Part shown: one piece after another, positions 23,475-35,545 of the stretch | Layout: every line of letters begins with the position of its first letter | Position numbering within the stretch: position 1 is the first letter of the stretch | The notes under the pieces: generated by a model | Seen by the model: only the letters and a program-made list of their open reading frames with translations | What the model was told of the DNA's origin: nothing | The model's database searches: none | From: Sphagnum magellanicum | Taxonomy: Eukaryota > Streptophyta > Sphagnopsida > Sphagnales > Sphagnaceae | Direction: 5' to 3' | Length of the DNA stretch: 64,000 nucleotides | NCBI GenBank assembly: GCA_021904315.1 | Contig: CM038914.1 | Coordinates: forward strand, 2,542,001-2,606,000 | Made by a program: the position numbers and the translations under genes

Positions 23475-25545
23475 AATGATGGAGGGGAAGTTGTTGCATT
23501 TGTATGAAAATGGCCATCAAGCTAAAATGCAAACATTAAAAAATGTAGTTCAAACACCACCATATGGGCCTTTTGATCATGAAAATTTGTTGTGGGAAGT
23601 TATCACTTGACACACTAGGATGCAATAAGGCCCTTGCTTTGTTGATGTTGCATTCATACCCACACAACTCATGTGCTTGATTTTATAGATGGCAAAAAAG
23701 GTCAAGATGGTGGATGATGTTGATTTCCTTACAAAAAATGCATTATCCACCTTGACAATGATTTACAACAACCACAAATAAATAGTGTTTCCGAGTTTTC
23801 AGGGTTCAAATTTTAATTTCTACTACATTCCTACCCCAAGATTTGCATATGTATTATACATGTATAGATGTGATATTCACCATTTGATGAATTAATTTTA
23901 TTATTCTATAAACATGAAATATGTGATTAATTGTATGTTTTGTAATGTAATTTATGTTCATTTGTAGCACTAAATTGGTTGACATGGTTATTCATATGTA
24001 CGAATGTTGATATGGTCCCAATGATCTCACAAATGTTGTTAAGGATATTACACACTGCCACAATGCAACTCCAAAAAAATTGAACATCAATGGAAGAGTA
24101 ATCCCATAAAGGATTAGTCACAAGGGTACACGAGATTCTAGGAAAAAATGGGATAGTTCTATAAAAAGAGGATGTAGAACTAAATTCACCATTAAGACAT
24201 CATATTTGCTCAAGCATGTATTAGAGTTAAGTTTCATTCAATAAAATCATGTTAATCAAGATGGTTTACATGTCCATGGGGATTTAAAGGTGTGTGATAG
24301 ATTTACATTTGCTGCCCATTTATTACAAGAGATCAAAGATTTTGTGATGGACAACTAAGGCTTGGACTCACATTGTTTCAAATTATGGCAAAACATAGGC
24401 AACATGTGAAGACTATCATGTTAGGGACATGTGGGTTAAATAGAGACATGTTCCTCATTGAACAAGATGTTAAGGTGTTGTCTGGGAAATTGGTTCAAGA
24501 AACATACTAGCTACATAAAAATCATGCAAAAAATGTGTGTATGTGGGGTTCAACAAAATACTAATTCAATGTTTTATTATTAAAAAATTGGGGTAGATGT
24601 GGATGGTGGTCTCATTAGGCAAAACATGCCTTTCACTTTGGGTATCCAAACACCATGGCAAAAGGAGATGATGATTGAACATGAGCACCAAGGGGGTGTT
24701 ATAATTGATGCAACCTTTGGGACAAATGAAAAAAAAGTGATACATAATACATGCACATATGATTTAATACATTGGTATATATGTAGTATAATGCCATTGA
24801 AACATTAATAGGACAAATCAATGGACAAATAAATACATGTAGAAATTTGTAAATGTTAATAGATTATTCATTATGTCTTTTGTCAACATTCAATTAACAT
24901 ATGATATTACATTGTTCTATTGTGAATGTGGCAATTCCCCTTTTATACCATGATGATGTTTAACCAATGGTTCAATGGCATTCCTATAACATATTGTATC
25001 ACATCACAATGTTGGCAAGAGGACTTGACACCATGGATGCATGCTTTGAATGAAAACATTCACAATACTCATTCATCATAGCATTCCAACGCTTTCATTG
25101 CTGATTGTGCCCAAGGGGAAATCAACCACAAGTAAAATCCCTACCCCTCCCCTATTTCTATCCAACAAATTGCCAGCTATGTATAATTCATGTCATTTGC
25201 CCCAATGGATGTAACATGTGTCAACATTGATTGTATTTAAATCCACCAAGTTTCATGTATAATGCATTTTCTTTCTTGTAGGATTATATGGCCAAACACT
25301 ACCATTTTCTTATGTTTGTGGCATTTTAAAACTTTTAAAAAATTAGGTAAAGAAATCTTTAACCCAAAAGATTTAAGATGGGTAATGCAATTTCAAGACA
25401 TAATTGCCTACATTTCAAAACGAAATCGCCCGCATTTCAAATGCCATGAGCAATTTAGTTTCAAAATTGTCCACACTTCAAATGTTGCTAACAATTTCAT
25501 TTTGAAATTGCCCTGCTTTCTTGGGTGGAACAAATCCGCTTTATA
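23475..25545 (+). pseudogene. Decayed MULE-type (Mutator-like) transposase gene
   Basis: Plus-strand frames hold ordered remnants of a Mutator-like transposase. A front part at about 23479-23640 has PPYGPFDHENLLWEVIT. A zinc-finger/DNA-binding-like part at 24150-24350 has KTSYLLKHVLEL and FAAHLLQEIKDF. The catalytic region begins at about 24600 with FTLGIQTPWQKEMM, then GGVIIDATFGTNE, where the D lies in the usual first acidic position. At 25030-25110 a segment with FIADCAQGEIN follows, and at 25280-25350 a segment with PNTTIFLCLWHFK, the family's C/W-H block. Multiple stops and frame changes (for example near 24357, 24510, 24810 and 25010) disable it. I could not find terminal inverted repeats or a target duplication. 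Confidence 0.72.
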
Positions 25546-26558
25546 ACATGGTATCCAAATACACTAAATTTTCTTTTGGCAGTGCTTCATGACCAGTTCA
25601 TAGTAGGGAAAGATTTGGGCACATTGGAATTTTAGTCCTTTTCCTCCCCCAACTGCACCAGCAACTCACAAGCTCACCATGAAGAATGGATGGTAAGTGG
25701 ATTGTAAACATTTTTCTGTTGGGTTCCATCCCCTAGCTAACCATGTTGATTGACCTATATCTTACAGAATGGGTGACACAAGATGGAACCAGATATCAAC
25801 TCATTTGATGTTCATCCACAACTGAGTCATAATAGCATCCAGTGGACAGTGCACTGGTGGGTCCTGGTTCACTCTGTCCCTTCATGTGGCAGTTAGAAAA
25901 GTGTCTTCTTCCTTGGAGCCGAAGGAGGTCACAGTTAAGGATACACACACTGAAGTCATATGATAAGCTTGCTCATTCATTCTTCATCATGCAAAGGAAA
26001 GATAGGATTTTCAGGAAGAACAAATAATTTGTAGTAGTAGGTAGTAGTTGGAGAGCTGATGCAGATTAAGAAGAAGAATTGAGTAGCAATTGGGATGATT
26101 GTTTATAGTTTGTTACACACACCTGGAAAGCAGAGTTCAACGCTGGGTTTCACAGCACTACTCCTGCTGCTGGTGCTGCTGGTGCTGCTTCCTGTAAGCC
26201 ATTTTTTTGCCCCTTGGTGGTGAATCATGGTACAATCTTTGCCCATCAAAATCCCTTGATTGTTTCAGTTCCGCAGATTGTTTCATTGTTGATTGGGTTT
26301 TTCCACACACTGATGATTTGGAGGCAAGAACACAAAACTGAAAGAAGATGTATGGCAAGAAATAGCAATGAGAAATCAATATAATTAGCTGCTACTACAC
26401 ATAAAATGCGGTTGCTGATGCTCAAGTCTCTGAACCAGAAAAATCTGCTATTTTTCAATCTTCGCACTCTGGATCTGTTGGAAACATAGCATGTTGATCA
26501 AGAAGCCACTCACTGTTGGTGACCATAACTGAAAATTAAAAACCATAGTACCTTGCAG
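25546..26558 (+). promoter_or_regulatory. Upstream region and possible non-coding first exon of CFAP119
   Basis: Composition changes from AT-rich to mixed at about 25550. A GTAAGT donor at 25692 after an ATG-containing segment could mark a leader exon, because the first recognised coding exon opens with a splice acceptor ending at 26558. Joining that donor to this acceptor does not keep a useful frame, so any such exon would be non-coding. A CTG/GTG triplet run lies at 26165-26195. Confidence 0.4.
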
Positions 26559-26570
26559 GCAGAGGTTTTG

Positions 26571-28700
26571 ATGTGGAAAGATCTGTCAGAGGCCCAACTC
26601 ATCAAAATCTTGGAGCCAAAGGAAACTCTTGAAGTTCGAAGGTATGCTGCTTGTCCTCACCCTTGTTGTTGTTTGCCTTCTCTTTGCTGGTCTGCAATTA
26701 TTAAAAACAACAACGAGCACTTTATTTTGTGGTTTGATAACAGGAATGTACAGGATGCACTCAACATTGTAGATGATGGTGATGATATTGGTGAAATCTT
26801 GATTGACCTCTACTACAATGCTATTGCGTATCCCTCCCATAACAACAATAATGTTGAGGATACTGAACTTTTTTGCCATATGAATTTCCATGGTCATAGT
26901 GGAGGGCATCATCAAGGCTATCAATACACAAAAATTCTGGTCATGATGAACACAACCCTGAACACAAGAGAGTAGGTTCGCACAGGAGCAGAAGTTCACC
27001 ATGGAGAAAATTTCTACCCTAGTTTCAATTGTCAAAGCTGTTCATACACAGTCCACTGGTAATGAAACCAACAACCCTATTGATTTTTGAGTCTGTTGCT
27101 ATACCTCTAAAGAGTTGATGCTTGAAATTATGTGACCAAATATTCACCAGTGAAGCTTCAGAAAATCGGAAGAGGTTCAAATTGGTGGGTTTTACATGGT
27201 GGCAGTTGGACGCCTTGCAATGGACAAAAGCTGGGAGAAGACCAAGCAAATTCTTCTCACTCATAGTGTGCAACGACCACCTTTCTCAGTCAGTGTGTTC
27301 TCCTTGGTAGACCTTCAGGCAATCACCCATTACCTCCTGCACACGTGCGTCAACCAAGATCCAAATCTTTTGCTCAATTAAGGTTTCTTTCATAGAAAAC
27401 CAGAAGAATGATCAGTTGAATTGTGAGCAATGAATTGTGAGCTTCATTGAAGACTTCCATTAATAGAGCTCCTCTAATACTGTTAAGAGGTTGTGATGTT
27501 GAACTCATACATGACAAAACATATTAACAGGTTCTACACTTCAGAGATCAAGGAATCCTTGTAGTACAGTAATACATGAGCATCACAGCAGTTGATGGAG
27601 CTCATGACTCTTTTGCTCAGAACACATCAAGAAACTTGATAGTAGAGAATGTAACCCTTGCAAGACAGGTGTCCAAATGCAGGTATTTCCGGCACTACAA
27701 GATGTACCAGTATGCATGTATGCCCACATTTGTCCTGAATATTGCCACTTTGGAGCTTAGTAACTTTGTTCAGACATCACCCATTGTGCCACCACTGCAG
27801 GAGTTTATGAATCAAGAAGAATATGATATTGAGCAGGCTCTCATTCAAAAACAAAAAGAGGTAGGAGGTTGCAAATTTGACAAGAATGTCATTGGCAGCA
27901 CAAGCAGTGAAGATAATGAACATTCTATATCTTGATTGCCTGCAAAAGTTTAGGTTCTCTAGACAGCACTTGTGTGGAAGGAGGCAGCCTTTTGTGCCTT
28001 AAGAAGATCAAAAATTGCACCACAGTTTGTGTTTCAATGTCTGTTTACCTGGGAACTGTAGGAAGAGGAGGCAAAACGACTTGAAGAAGAAAGACTAGCT
28101 GCTGAAGCTGCTCGACAGCATGAAATTGAATTAGCTTATTTAGGTGAGTTGTCAGAAACTTGCCTTCACTACTCTGTTCTTCCAAATTGCCACTTCAAAA
28201 TGGACAAAGCAATTGATTCAGGTCACACTTCTTTTCCGTCAATTTTATGTTGACATGTATGTTACCCTAAGTATGGGAAAATCAAACCGAAATACTTATT
28301 GCAACTCTGTCACCTACCAAATTTGGAGGAGTAAGTAGAGACCAGCATTAATATTCAGCATTTCTTGTACTTACACATCTATGTAGTGACTATGAAGTTG
28401 ATTCCAAAGCACATGCAAAAATTGAGTGATCAAACAACTTCAAAGGACCAGTAAGTCAAAAAAATTGGTGCACTGATTTGAGGTTTTCTGGTTGGACATG
28501 AAACAGCGGCTGTACCTGATGAGATCACTGTGAAGGTGTTAGCAGCACTGCAGAAGCATCTTGGGCAGATGCGGATAGAACTTGAGGACCAGATTCATGT
28601 CACAGAAGAAAAGGTGATACAGAAGCTGTCAACCATGGATGAAAGCCACCCCAGCAAAATGGCTGAACAGCAGCAGCCCAGTAAAATGAAACCTGCATAA
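26571..28700 (+). CDS. CFAP119: Cilia- and flagella-associated protein 119 (CCDC189 family)
   Basis: Seven coding exons join in frame to 276 residues: 26571-26641, 26744-26827, 26976-27058, 27206-27344, 27683-27860, 28062-28143, 28507-28700, with GT-AG introns of 102-363 bases. The family pattern is clear: an N-terminal MWKDLS, then EILIDLYYNAIAFAQEQKF and LVSIVKAVHT (about 38-75), HSVQRPPFSVSVF (about 99-111), then TYFRHYKMYQYA (about 126-137). The C-terminal part has a charged coiled coil, EEEAKRLEEERLAAEAARQH (about 186-205), and a short helical tail. Animal and algal relatives are axonemal proteins of motile cilia. In a plant this implies a role in flagellated sperm. The ATG at 26571 is chosen because it opens the conserved block; the acceptor just before it leaves room for an upstream leader exon. 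It faces LPEAT1 tail to tail. Confidence 0.85.
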
Positions 28701-30042
28701 TACCATACACTGGTTTGATAGGCAGCAGTGGCAAAGAAGATACAACATTTCAAGAAGCCTAAATTATAGATGATCATCATATGACATTTTGAGAAACATA
28801 AATTCTAGTTACATTCCCAGTGCTAGGAATGTAACTGTATTTCATCAGGGCAGCACTGCTAAATAATCTCACCTTCACAACTCCTCAAAGGTTACAGTGA
28901 TACACCCAGAGAGCAGAATACAGGCCATACTTGGAAGCTGTGCATCAACTTCAAACAAATGAACCCCACTACTAGGTTAAAAACCATAAATTTGATAAAT
29001 TCAATGATTACTCTGAGGCAAAGATGCTGTCCAAGAGCTTAACTCTTGCAACCAATGTTGCCCCCAAGGCCAGTTGAATGAATACCAGGAACAACAGAAG
29101 GTTGCATGAATTTGACAGTGAGTAAAAGTTCATAAAGTTCCATTGCCATTGAAAGAAAGGAACAGAGTTCACTGTTGCAGTAGACCCTGTAAGCAACCCA
29201 GTATGCACTATGCACCTCACAATGTCATGTTAGGTCCTCACCTGCTTAGGGTTGGAACCTAAATAAAAAAGAACACATGGTTTACTATCCCAGTCAGGAG
29301 TTGAGCACACTCAAACACTGTGCACCAGCTTTTTCACCTGCTTACAGCTAGTTGGAATCTGAATACAAAGTCACACTAGACAAAGCTGAATAACTGTTTT
29401 GAAATTGACACTCACACCTACAATCAGACTGCTGCTCCTGTGGAGCTCTTAGTCCATCATGGCCGCTACAAATTTGCTGGTACCAGAGATAAAAAATGAA
29501 GCCACTTCATACAGCTTCAGTTACATAGGGAATGTACACCTACTACCTTCTGGAAGCTCTAAATCTTCAAAGAGGGTCTCTTTTGAACAATAGCTACATG
29601 TAACAACTGTCTGATCACAACTTGTTTCCCTCCATAATTTCACAATCAGTACTGCAGCCATGCATCCTGATCCAGACAATTATCTGCTGGATGCTAGTTA
29701 CTCTGTGTCCTGGTAAAGCTCTCTGCAATTGATCAATAAGAAACCATCAGAATAGCATGCTGCAAACAGGCCTTAGTACAGGAAAGAGATGCTGAGATCT
29801 CTTGGTCAAAGCCTAAAATGAGATTTTACACCACCCTGATTATGAAACAATTAGACAGCCTTCATATCATTCATCAGTAGATGGTGAGCTACTACCTGAA
29901 AACTATAGTGATTCTGTACACTAGCTTTTCAGTGAGAAGTAGAGAGGCAGCAAATAACCCATTCTTGGCACAAGCTACATTTGGTGACTGACCTCCTGTA
30001 AACTGGATAGAAAGGAAGAGTTTAGTAGCTCCTTGACATTAC
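28701..30042. other. Spacer between the convergent CFAP119 and LPEAT1 genes
   Basis: About 1.3 kb of gene-like composition, probably the 3' untranslated regions of both genes. No open frame with recognisable content. The LPEAT1 frame reads to a stop at 30045-30043 but has a GTAAGT six codons earlier, so a further 3' exon in this spacer is possible. Confidence 0.45.
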
Positions 30043-33000
30043 CTAAAGACTTACAAGAATCTGGGTAACAGTCAAATGAGCCTTGCCTTCAGGTGCTGGT
30101 GCAATGGGAAACCGGGTTCGAAGTAAAGCTGAATGGAATATGCGCTTCTCATACAATCCTATATCTGACATAGTCAAGTTACCCTGTCCAGAAACAGGAT
30201 CAGCCAGCCAACAAACACAATATAGAGTCAAGATCTGATAAGCCCTCAAAAGGCTTTTGGGGTAACCATATACAAACGTTCACATCCAGAGGGAAGACTC
30301 ATTCATGATGTTGGCCAGGACTCAAGTCAAGTAGTATCCTCAATCCAAGCTGCAACTTGTGAGAATGAGCTCCATTTCATTTTAGCTTGCCCCTGTACAA
30401 GCAAGCATCTATGACTAAGGGATGGACAGGCCTGCCTAAAGGAAAAAATTTGTCAACAAAAAGAACATAATGACAAAAAGTTTGAAATCACCTCTGCTGC
30501 CATTTGAGCACGGACATTGTTGGCATACAGTTTGGGATCAGTTAACTCCTTTTCAGATGGAGAGTATACTGGTAGCTGAATAACTTCCATGTGGTTCACA
30601 AACTGGCACATCAAGATCACCAAATGCCGAAACTGCAGAGTGCAAAATCAATTTAGCAGCACATCTCAAAAATTGACCCAGCCTGAAATACATACTTAGA
30701 ACAGTCAACTACAGAAACTTGGGAATCAGGCACTTGCCCCAGAGATGGTATCCCAGGCAGGGCTAAAACGCTTGTATGGGTACTTTAGAATCACTGGTTT
30801 AACTGGTGTTTGGGCCAAAAAAGCTCCTGTTTTGAAAGGCAGCAAGTGTTCTCCATTCGTTGTAGTGCCCTCTGTCCATCAGGGAAAGCTGCAACATCAG
30901 CATCTGGTTCCCCAACATTGAGACCAGACGATTGTAAACTAGTGTAGCCTTGTGCACAAAAGTTCAACTGCTGGTGGGAACTGCATGAGGGGAATGACAC
31001 CTACCAGAAGAATATGTGAAGAGGGAGAATGGTGATCTATACCTGGAAATAACAAAACTGCTGGCGCAGTTGGGTCACCATAAGCAGCTTGTAACCGTTC
31101 AGAAACCAATGCTGAGAGGAACAATAGCAAAGTGAATATGTCAAATGAAGGAACAGGACAGAAACAAGAACACTTGAACATACATCAGCTGCTATTTACA
31201 AACTGAGATCATCTAACCATACCCTCCAGCAGCTACATGAATACTGGAGAATTTTACCTGAAACCCCTTTGAAATCAGAAGACTTGGATTCCCGTTGAAC
31301 ATATACACAACCAAGGCATTTACTGTGATGGCCCAATCAATACCCACAACTTTGTCAATGGGTCTACAACTCTATAAACTATTGAGACATCATGAGCTTG
31401 TATTGAAACTCGAAGGAAGGCAATACATAAACCAACTCAATAGGAGAGATGAATCCTCATGAATTACATGAACCAATCATGGGATTGGCAATCCTGAAAC
31501 AGCAAAACTTCAGTTCAGCTTATTACTGATGGGAGGATGACAAACCTGATCAAACCAACCAAAGGCAGCTTCCCCACTGATCTCTTTCCAACGACACATG
31601 CACACCAGAAGAACTCCAAGGTAAGAGTCTCACCAGGCTCCAAGTGCTAAAGAGAACAGTCACCTCACTTTGGGAGGTAAAACACAACATTGTCAAAAAT
31701 AGACTGTATCCATTGAGAACATTGCAATATTTAAGGGATGATGAAACCTATGATCATATTAATAGATCAGCCACTCAATCAATTCTGCATAAGTGCTTTC
31801 CACCATGACTTGAATCATCCAATCTGAGCAGGGTGAAGGATATTCTCTTTTCTAGTTCAAGGTTTGAAGGCATGGAACAACAAAGGGACATTACAGACAT
31901 AATACAGAATGATCTGACAAATGTCTTGATTGTCCTAAAGGTACAGAAAGAACAGTTCAGGGCAAATAAGATAGTGCAACCATGAAAGTAAAATTACTTC
32001 TTAAGCAGATAACCACTGCAACAAAAAAACAAAGCAAGGGATGTGGCTTACTTTCGCAACAAAACTGGGAAAGGAAGCAGACATGTGGTACAGAATATCC
32101 AAATATGAGACGTGATTGGATACTATAGCCCCAAACTGCTCCTCTTCCTCCTCTTCCTCTTCTTCCTCATCATCCTGCACACCCGCTAGCTGCTTCACTT
32201 AGTATGGCAACTTCCAGAAATTTTTAAAGTGAGCAAAAAAGAATATGCAAGAGTATCATTATTATTGCACAAAAAATCCAACAACAAAACTTTGAAGATA
32301 ACTGTTGCATCAATTCCTGCAAAACCAAAACAAACATGACAAGAACTAGAGCAGTCATAATCATCTGTGCCACTAACAAAGTATTTCACCATCACCTCCA
32401 TTATGAACAGCAGTGACTAGCTGCCATTAATCCCCAGTGATTTGACCAACTCTGGACGATGGTTGTAGGCAAATATATTACTCTGCTCAAAATTTCAGGT
32501 GAACAATTATATAAACTCTGTGTCCTGAGTTTCTGTGGCATTCTGAGAAGCAACAGAAAGACTCATTACTGAAAGGGCTACCTCCTTGAAGCAACTCAGT
32601 GAAGTTGGAAGAGGGTTAAGGATGGACTAGGAGTATGGCATAAGAATCTTTGGATAATCTACGAACCACATAAAGAGGCACATACATATAGAATGTCAGA
32701 TGACCCAAGAGTTTGCAAAATTTGCATAAAGAACTATTAGTCAAGAGACAACCGGTCTCTTATGGCCACAAAATTGGCCTAAATGCCATTTCCACTCAGG
32801 TGAAAGCTTTCAAGCTTTCTTGTTGAATTTGGTTGATATGATACATTTATCGGAATCTTAGAAGATGGTGAAGGTGATAGTTGCCTGTCTATCTTTGTCC
32901 CAGAGGTGCTTGCTGGGGAGATAAATAGGACTGCCATCATCCACATCAGTATCCCTCTTTGTGAACTCCTACCATCAAAATCTCCTTAAGTAAATTTCAG

Positions 33001-33965
33001 GCATTATTGAGAGGCTTAGGGTGCCACAGACATGAAGATCATACACTAGTTCAAGAGTTACACATATAATGGTGATGAGAGGAGCAAGTGCTCACCTTCC
33101 TTTCATGTGAGGATGCAGCAGCTCCAAGATGAAGGAGTTGACGATCAGGTGTGCGATGAACCACATGAATGTTGTAAAATCCAAATACAAACAACATGAC
33201 CCGAGCAAGAAACCTGCCAGATCGAACGACGATGGCTCGCCGTGCGCCTGTCATATGCGCAAAGCTCTCTTGCCCTTCATCGTTGGATGATGCCACTACT
33301 CGAAGAGTACAAACCTTGCAGATTAGGTAGAAAACCACCAGAAAGAATAACAGCAAACAGAATCGAATTGGACACAATGTAAGAAGAGCCAAGAGCAATT
33401 TCACTTTCTCCAAAACTGGCACACTGTTCATGCCCCAGTTACCATACATGTCATGTCGCATATATGCTGCATACTTCACCTCCATCTCCTTCACGGTTTG
33501 AGCTGCTACTTCTACTCCCTCAGATGATGATGATGCTGCTGCTGCTTTGGAACTAGTACTTTCCTGCTGAATTTCCTCGCTCCTGCCGTTATGATGTTTC
33601 CCCAAAAGAGGCGACTGATCTTGATCCATTCCTTCGCCTCCTCCTCCTCCTCCGCTATCCATAAATCCCGATACAGTGGGAAGCGTGTCCTCCGAGTTCT
33701 CCTCCACTTCAGCTCCTCCGGCACCAGTCACGCGATGATGATGTCTCTCAAAGCTCTCTTGCATCTTTTGTTTCTCAAATGGTCGACCAAGGCTTCCATC
33801 TTGAGGTACCCCAGCAGCAACAGCAGCAGCAGCAGCAGAAGAAGAAGAAGACTCAGTTTTCTTTGATGCGGAAGCAATCGTCTCTTGCTCATCCTTCTCA
33901 TCCTCTTCCTCCTCCTCCTTCTTCACTCTCCTCAGAAGCTCCATTTCCTTCAAAGGGTTCACCAT
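30043..33965 (-). CDS. LPEAT1: Lysophosphatidylethanolamine acyltransferase 1 (PlsC/LPLAT family)
   Basis: Eight exons join in frame to 526 residues (minus strand): 33965-33096, 32174-32052, 31583-31546, 31322-31258, 31111-31043, 30871-30738, 30632-30492, 30183-30043. The enzyme re-acylates lysophospholipids, chiefly lysophosphatidylethanolamine, at the ER membrane using acyl-CoA. Visible family marks: KYAAYMRHDMYGNWG, a hydrophobic membrane segment (LLLFFLVVFYLICKV), RRAIVVRSGRFLARV, the catalytic NHVSYLD box (H311, D316), SVGKLPLVGLIS, GCVYVQRE, the FPEGTTTNG box and KYPYKRFSPAWDTISG. The N-terminal 200 residues are low-complexity (E/K, S, A and G runs, with CAG/TCT-type codon repeats), and an E-rich run precedes the HxxxxD box; both lengthen the protein beyond the ~400 aa Arabidopsis enzyme. 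An upstream in-frame ATG at 34040 would add 25 residues; 33965 has the better start context (AACAATGG). The intron after 30738 has a GC donor. Confidence 0.9.
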
Positions 33966-34640
33966 TGTTGTAACACCCAAAAGCCAGCACCCAAAAAATT
34001 TCAAAAATTGTAAAACAATTTGAGAGAAACTAGAAATCATGCCGGCTTCAGATCGCGATCATTACATTACAAACACCCAAAAACCCAAAACAAATTTAAA
34101 AAAAAAAAAAACCCTCGAGGAAGGAAATTCGACAAATCGCGTCTCCCCGAGATCGAACGAGTGAACCGGACTGAACTCACACACAACGCCAAAAAAAAAA
34201 ATCGAGCGAGCGCCACGAATCCGTCACAAACCCTAAAAAAGACCATACCTCTGTTGCTTGGATGAAGTGAAACTTCCGTCTCGTTTCCCACTTTCTTCGT
34301 TGCCCTTGTTACCTTACCTTACCTTATAGTAGCTTAAGGGATTTTTTAATAGGCCCCTACTAGTAGGTAATAATAATAATAATAATAGGTCTATTTTTAT
34401 TATATGAGGATTTTTGAAACATGATATTTTGGCTTGTGTTGAGACTTGAAATTAGTTATTATAGAGTTATAATATTTTGAAGGATTTTTTTGGTTTCTTT
34501 TCAAGGATTTTTTTTGAAGATTCTAGGTCTATATATTTTGGCCGAGTGAAATATATTTGAGTTTCCATAATTATTCTTTTGCCTTAAGATACGTTTTAAT
34601 GTAAATGGCAAGGCCACAAGTGTGGCTTGTGAGTAGTATC
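33966..34640 (-). promoter_or_regulatory. 5' leader and promoter side of LPEAT1
   Basis: GC-richer leader-like sequence (33966-34310) with poly-A/poly-T tracts, then a rapid shift to AT-rich intergenic DNA. It includes the alternative upstream ATG (34040). No core promoter motif was placed with confidence. Confidence 0.4.
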
Positions 34641-34758
34641 TTTACTAGGTACTAGTGGGTGCCCATGACCTTCGGCCACTGTGAAGTCCCCCAGTTTCTT
34701 TAAACTTCGTTCGCGTTTTAATTTTTTTAAGAAACTTTTAATTTTTTTATTTTCTTAT

Positions 34759-35275
34759 GGACATTTCATCCATCCCCTTAATTGAGATGGATAGTAGTTA
34801 AAAGAAAAAAAGCTTCCTCAAAATTTGTCCCGTCATCAAGCCGGACGAAGATTTCATCCATCCCTTTAATTGGGACGGACAATAGCTAAAAGAAAAAAAG
34901 CTTCCCCAAAATTCGTCCCGTCATCAATCCGGATGGACATTTCATCCATCCCCTTAATTGGGACGAACAGTAGCTAAAAGAAAAAAAGCTTCCCCAAAAT
35001 TCGTCCCATCATCAAGTCGGACGGACATTTCATCCATCCCCTTAATTGGGATGGACAGTAGCTAAAAGAAAAAAAAGGTAGTCTTGGTCAATACAAAAAA
35101 ATAAATTAATTAATTCTGGGCTACCCAAGGCCTAAATATTTTTTTTCTGGTCTTCCCCTAAATCCGTCCCGTCATCAAGCTGGACGGACATTTCATCCGT
35201 CCCCTTAATCGGGACGGATAGTAGTTAAAAGAAAGAAAAGGTAGTCTTGGTCAATACAAAAAAACAAAAAAAAAG
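34759..35275. repeat. 88-bp tandem array with an internal dyad, five copies
   Basis: The phrase GGACATTTCATCCATCCCCT begins at 34759, 34847 (changed to GAAGATTTC), 34935 and 35023, exactly 88 bases apart. A fifth copy begins at 35186 after a ~75-base interruption. Each unit contains the dyad CCRTCCC-TTAAT-GGGAYGG and ends in an AAAGCTTCC...GTCCCGTCATCAA segment. It lies inside a block from about 34640 (ACTAGTGGGTGCCCATGACC) to 35540 (CTTTAATATATAAGAT) that may be a non-autonomous element, but I could not define its ends. Confidence 0.82.
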
Positions 35276-35545
35276 AGATTCTAAACTGTCCAAAGCCTAA
35301 ATATTTTTTTTCTGGTCTACCAAATCTTTTGCCTCAAAAAATCAGACTTCCCCTGATTTCTTTTTTATCTGGAGTTAGTTACATATAGGGAAGTTACATC
35401 TGGGGAAGCTCCTCAAAAAATCAGACTATTCCTAATTTCTTTTTTCTCTGGAGTCAATTACATTGGGGAAGTTATGACTGGAAGAATTTTCCAGGCACTG
35501 CCCAAACAAACAGACACCACTGCTTTAATATATAAGATTGCAATT

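Noticed and set aside
26586..27035. 149-codon minus-strand frame
   Set aside because: It is antisense to verified CFAP119 exons and introns and has no recognisable domain.
33591..33973. Plus-strand S- and Q-rich frames
   Set aside because: They are the reverse strand of the low-complexity N-terminal part of LPEAT1.
34640..35545. Helitron call for the 88-bp array block
   Set aside because: I could not show a TC start, a 3' hairpin with CTRR end, or an A/T insertion site, so it is left as a repeat with an open identity.
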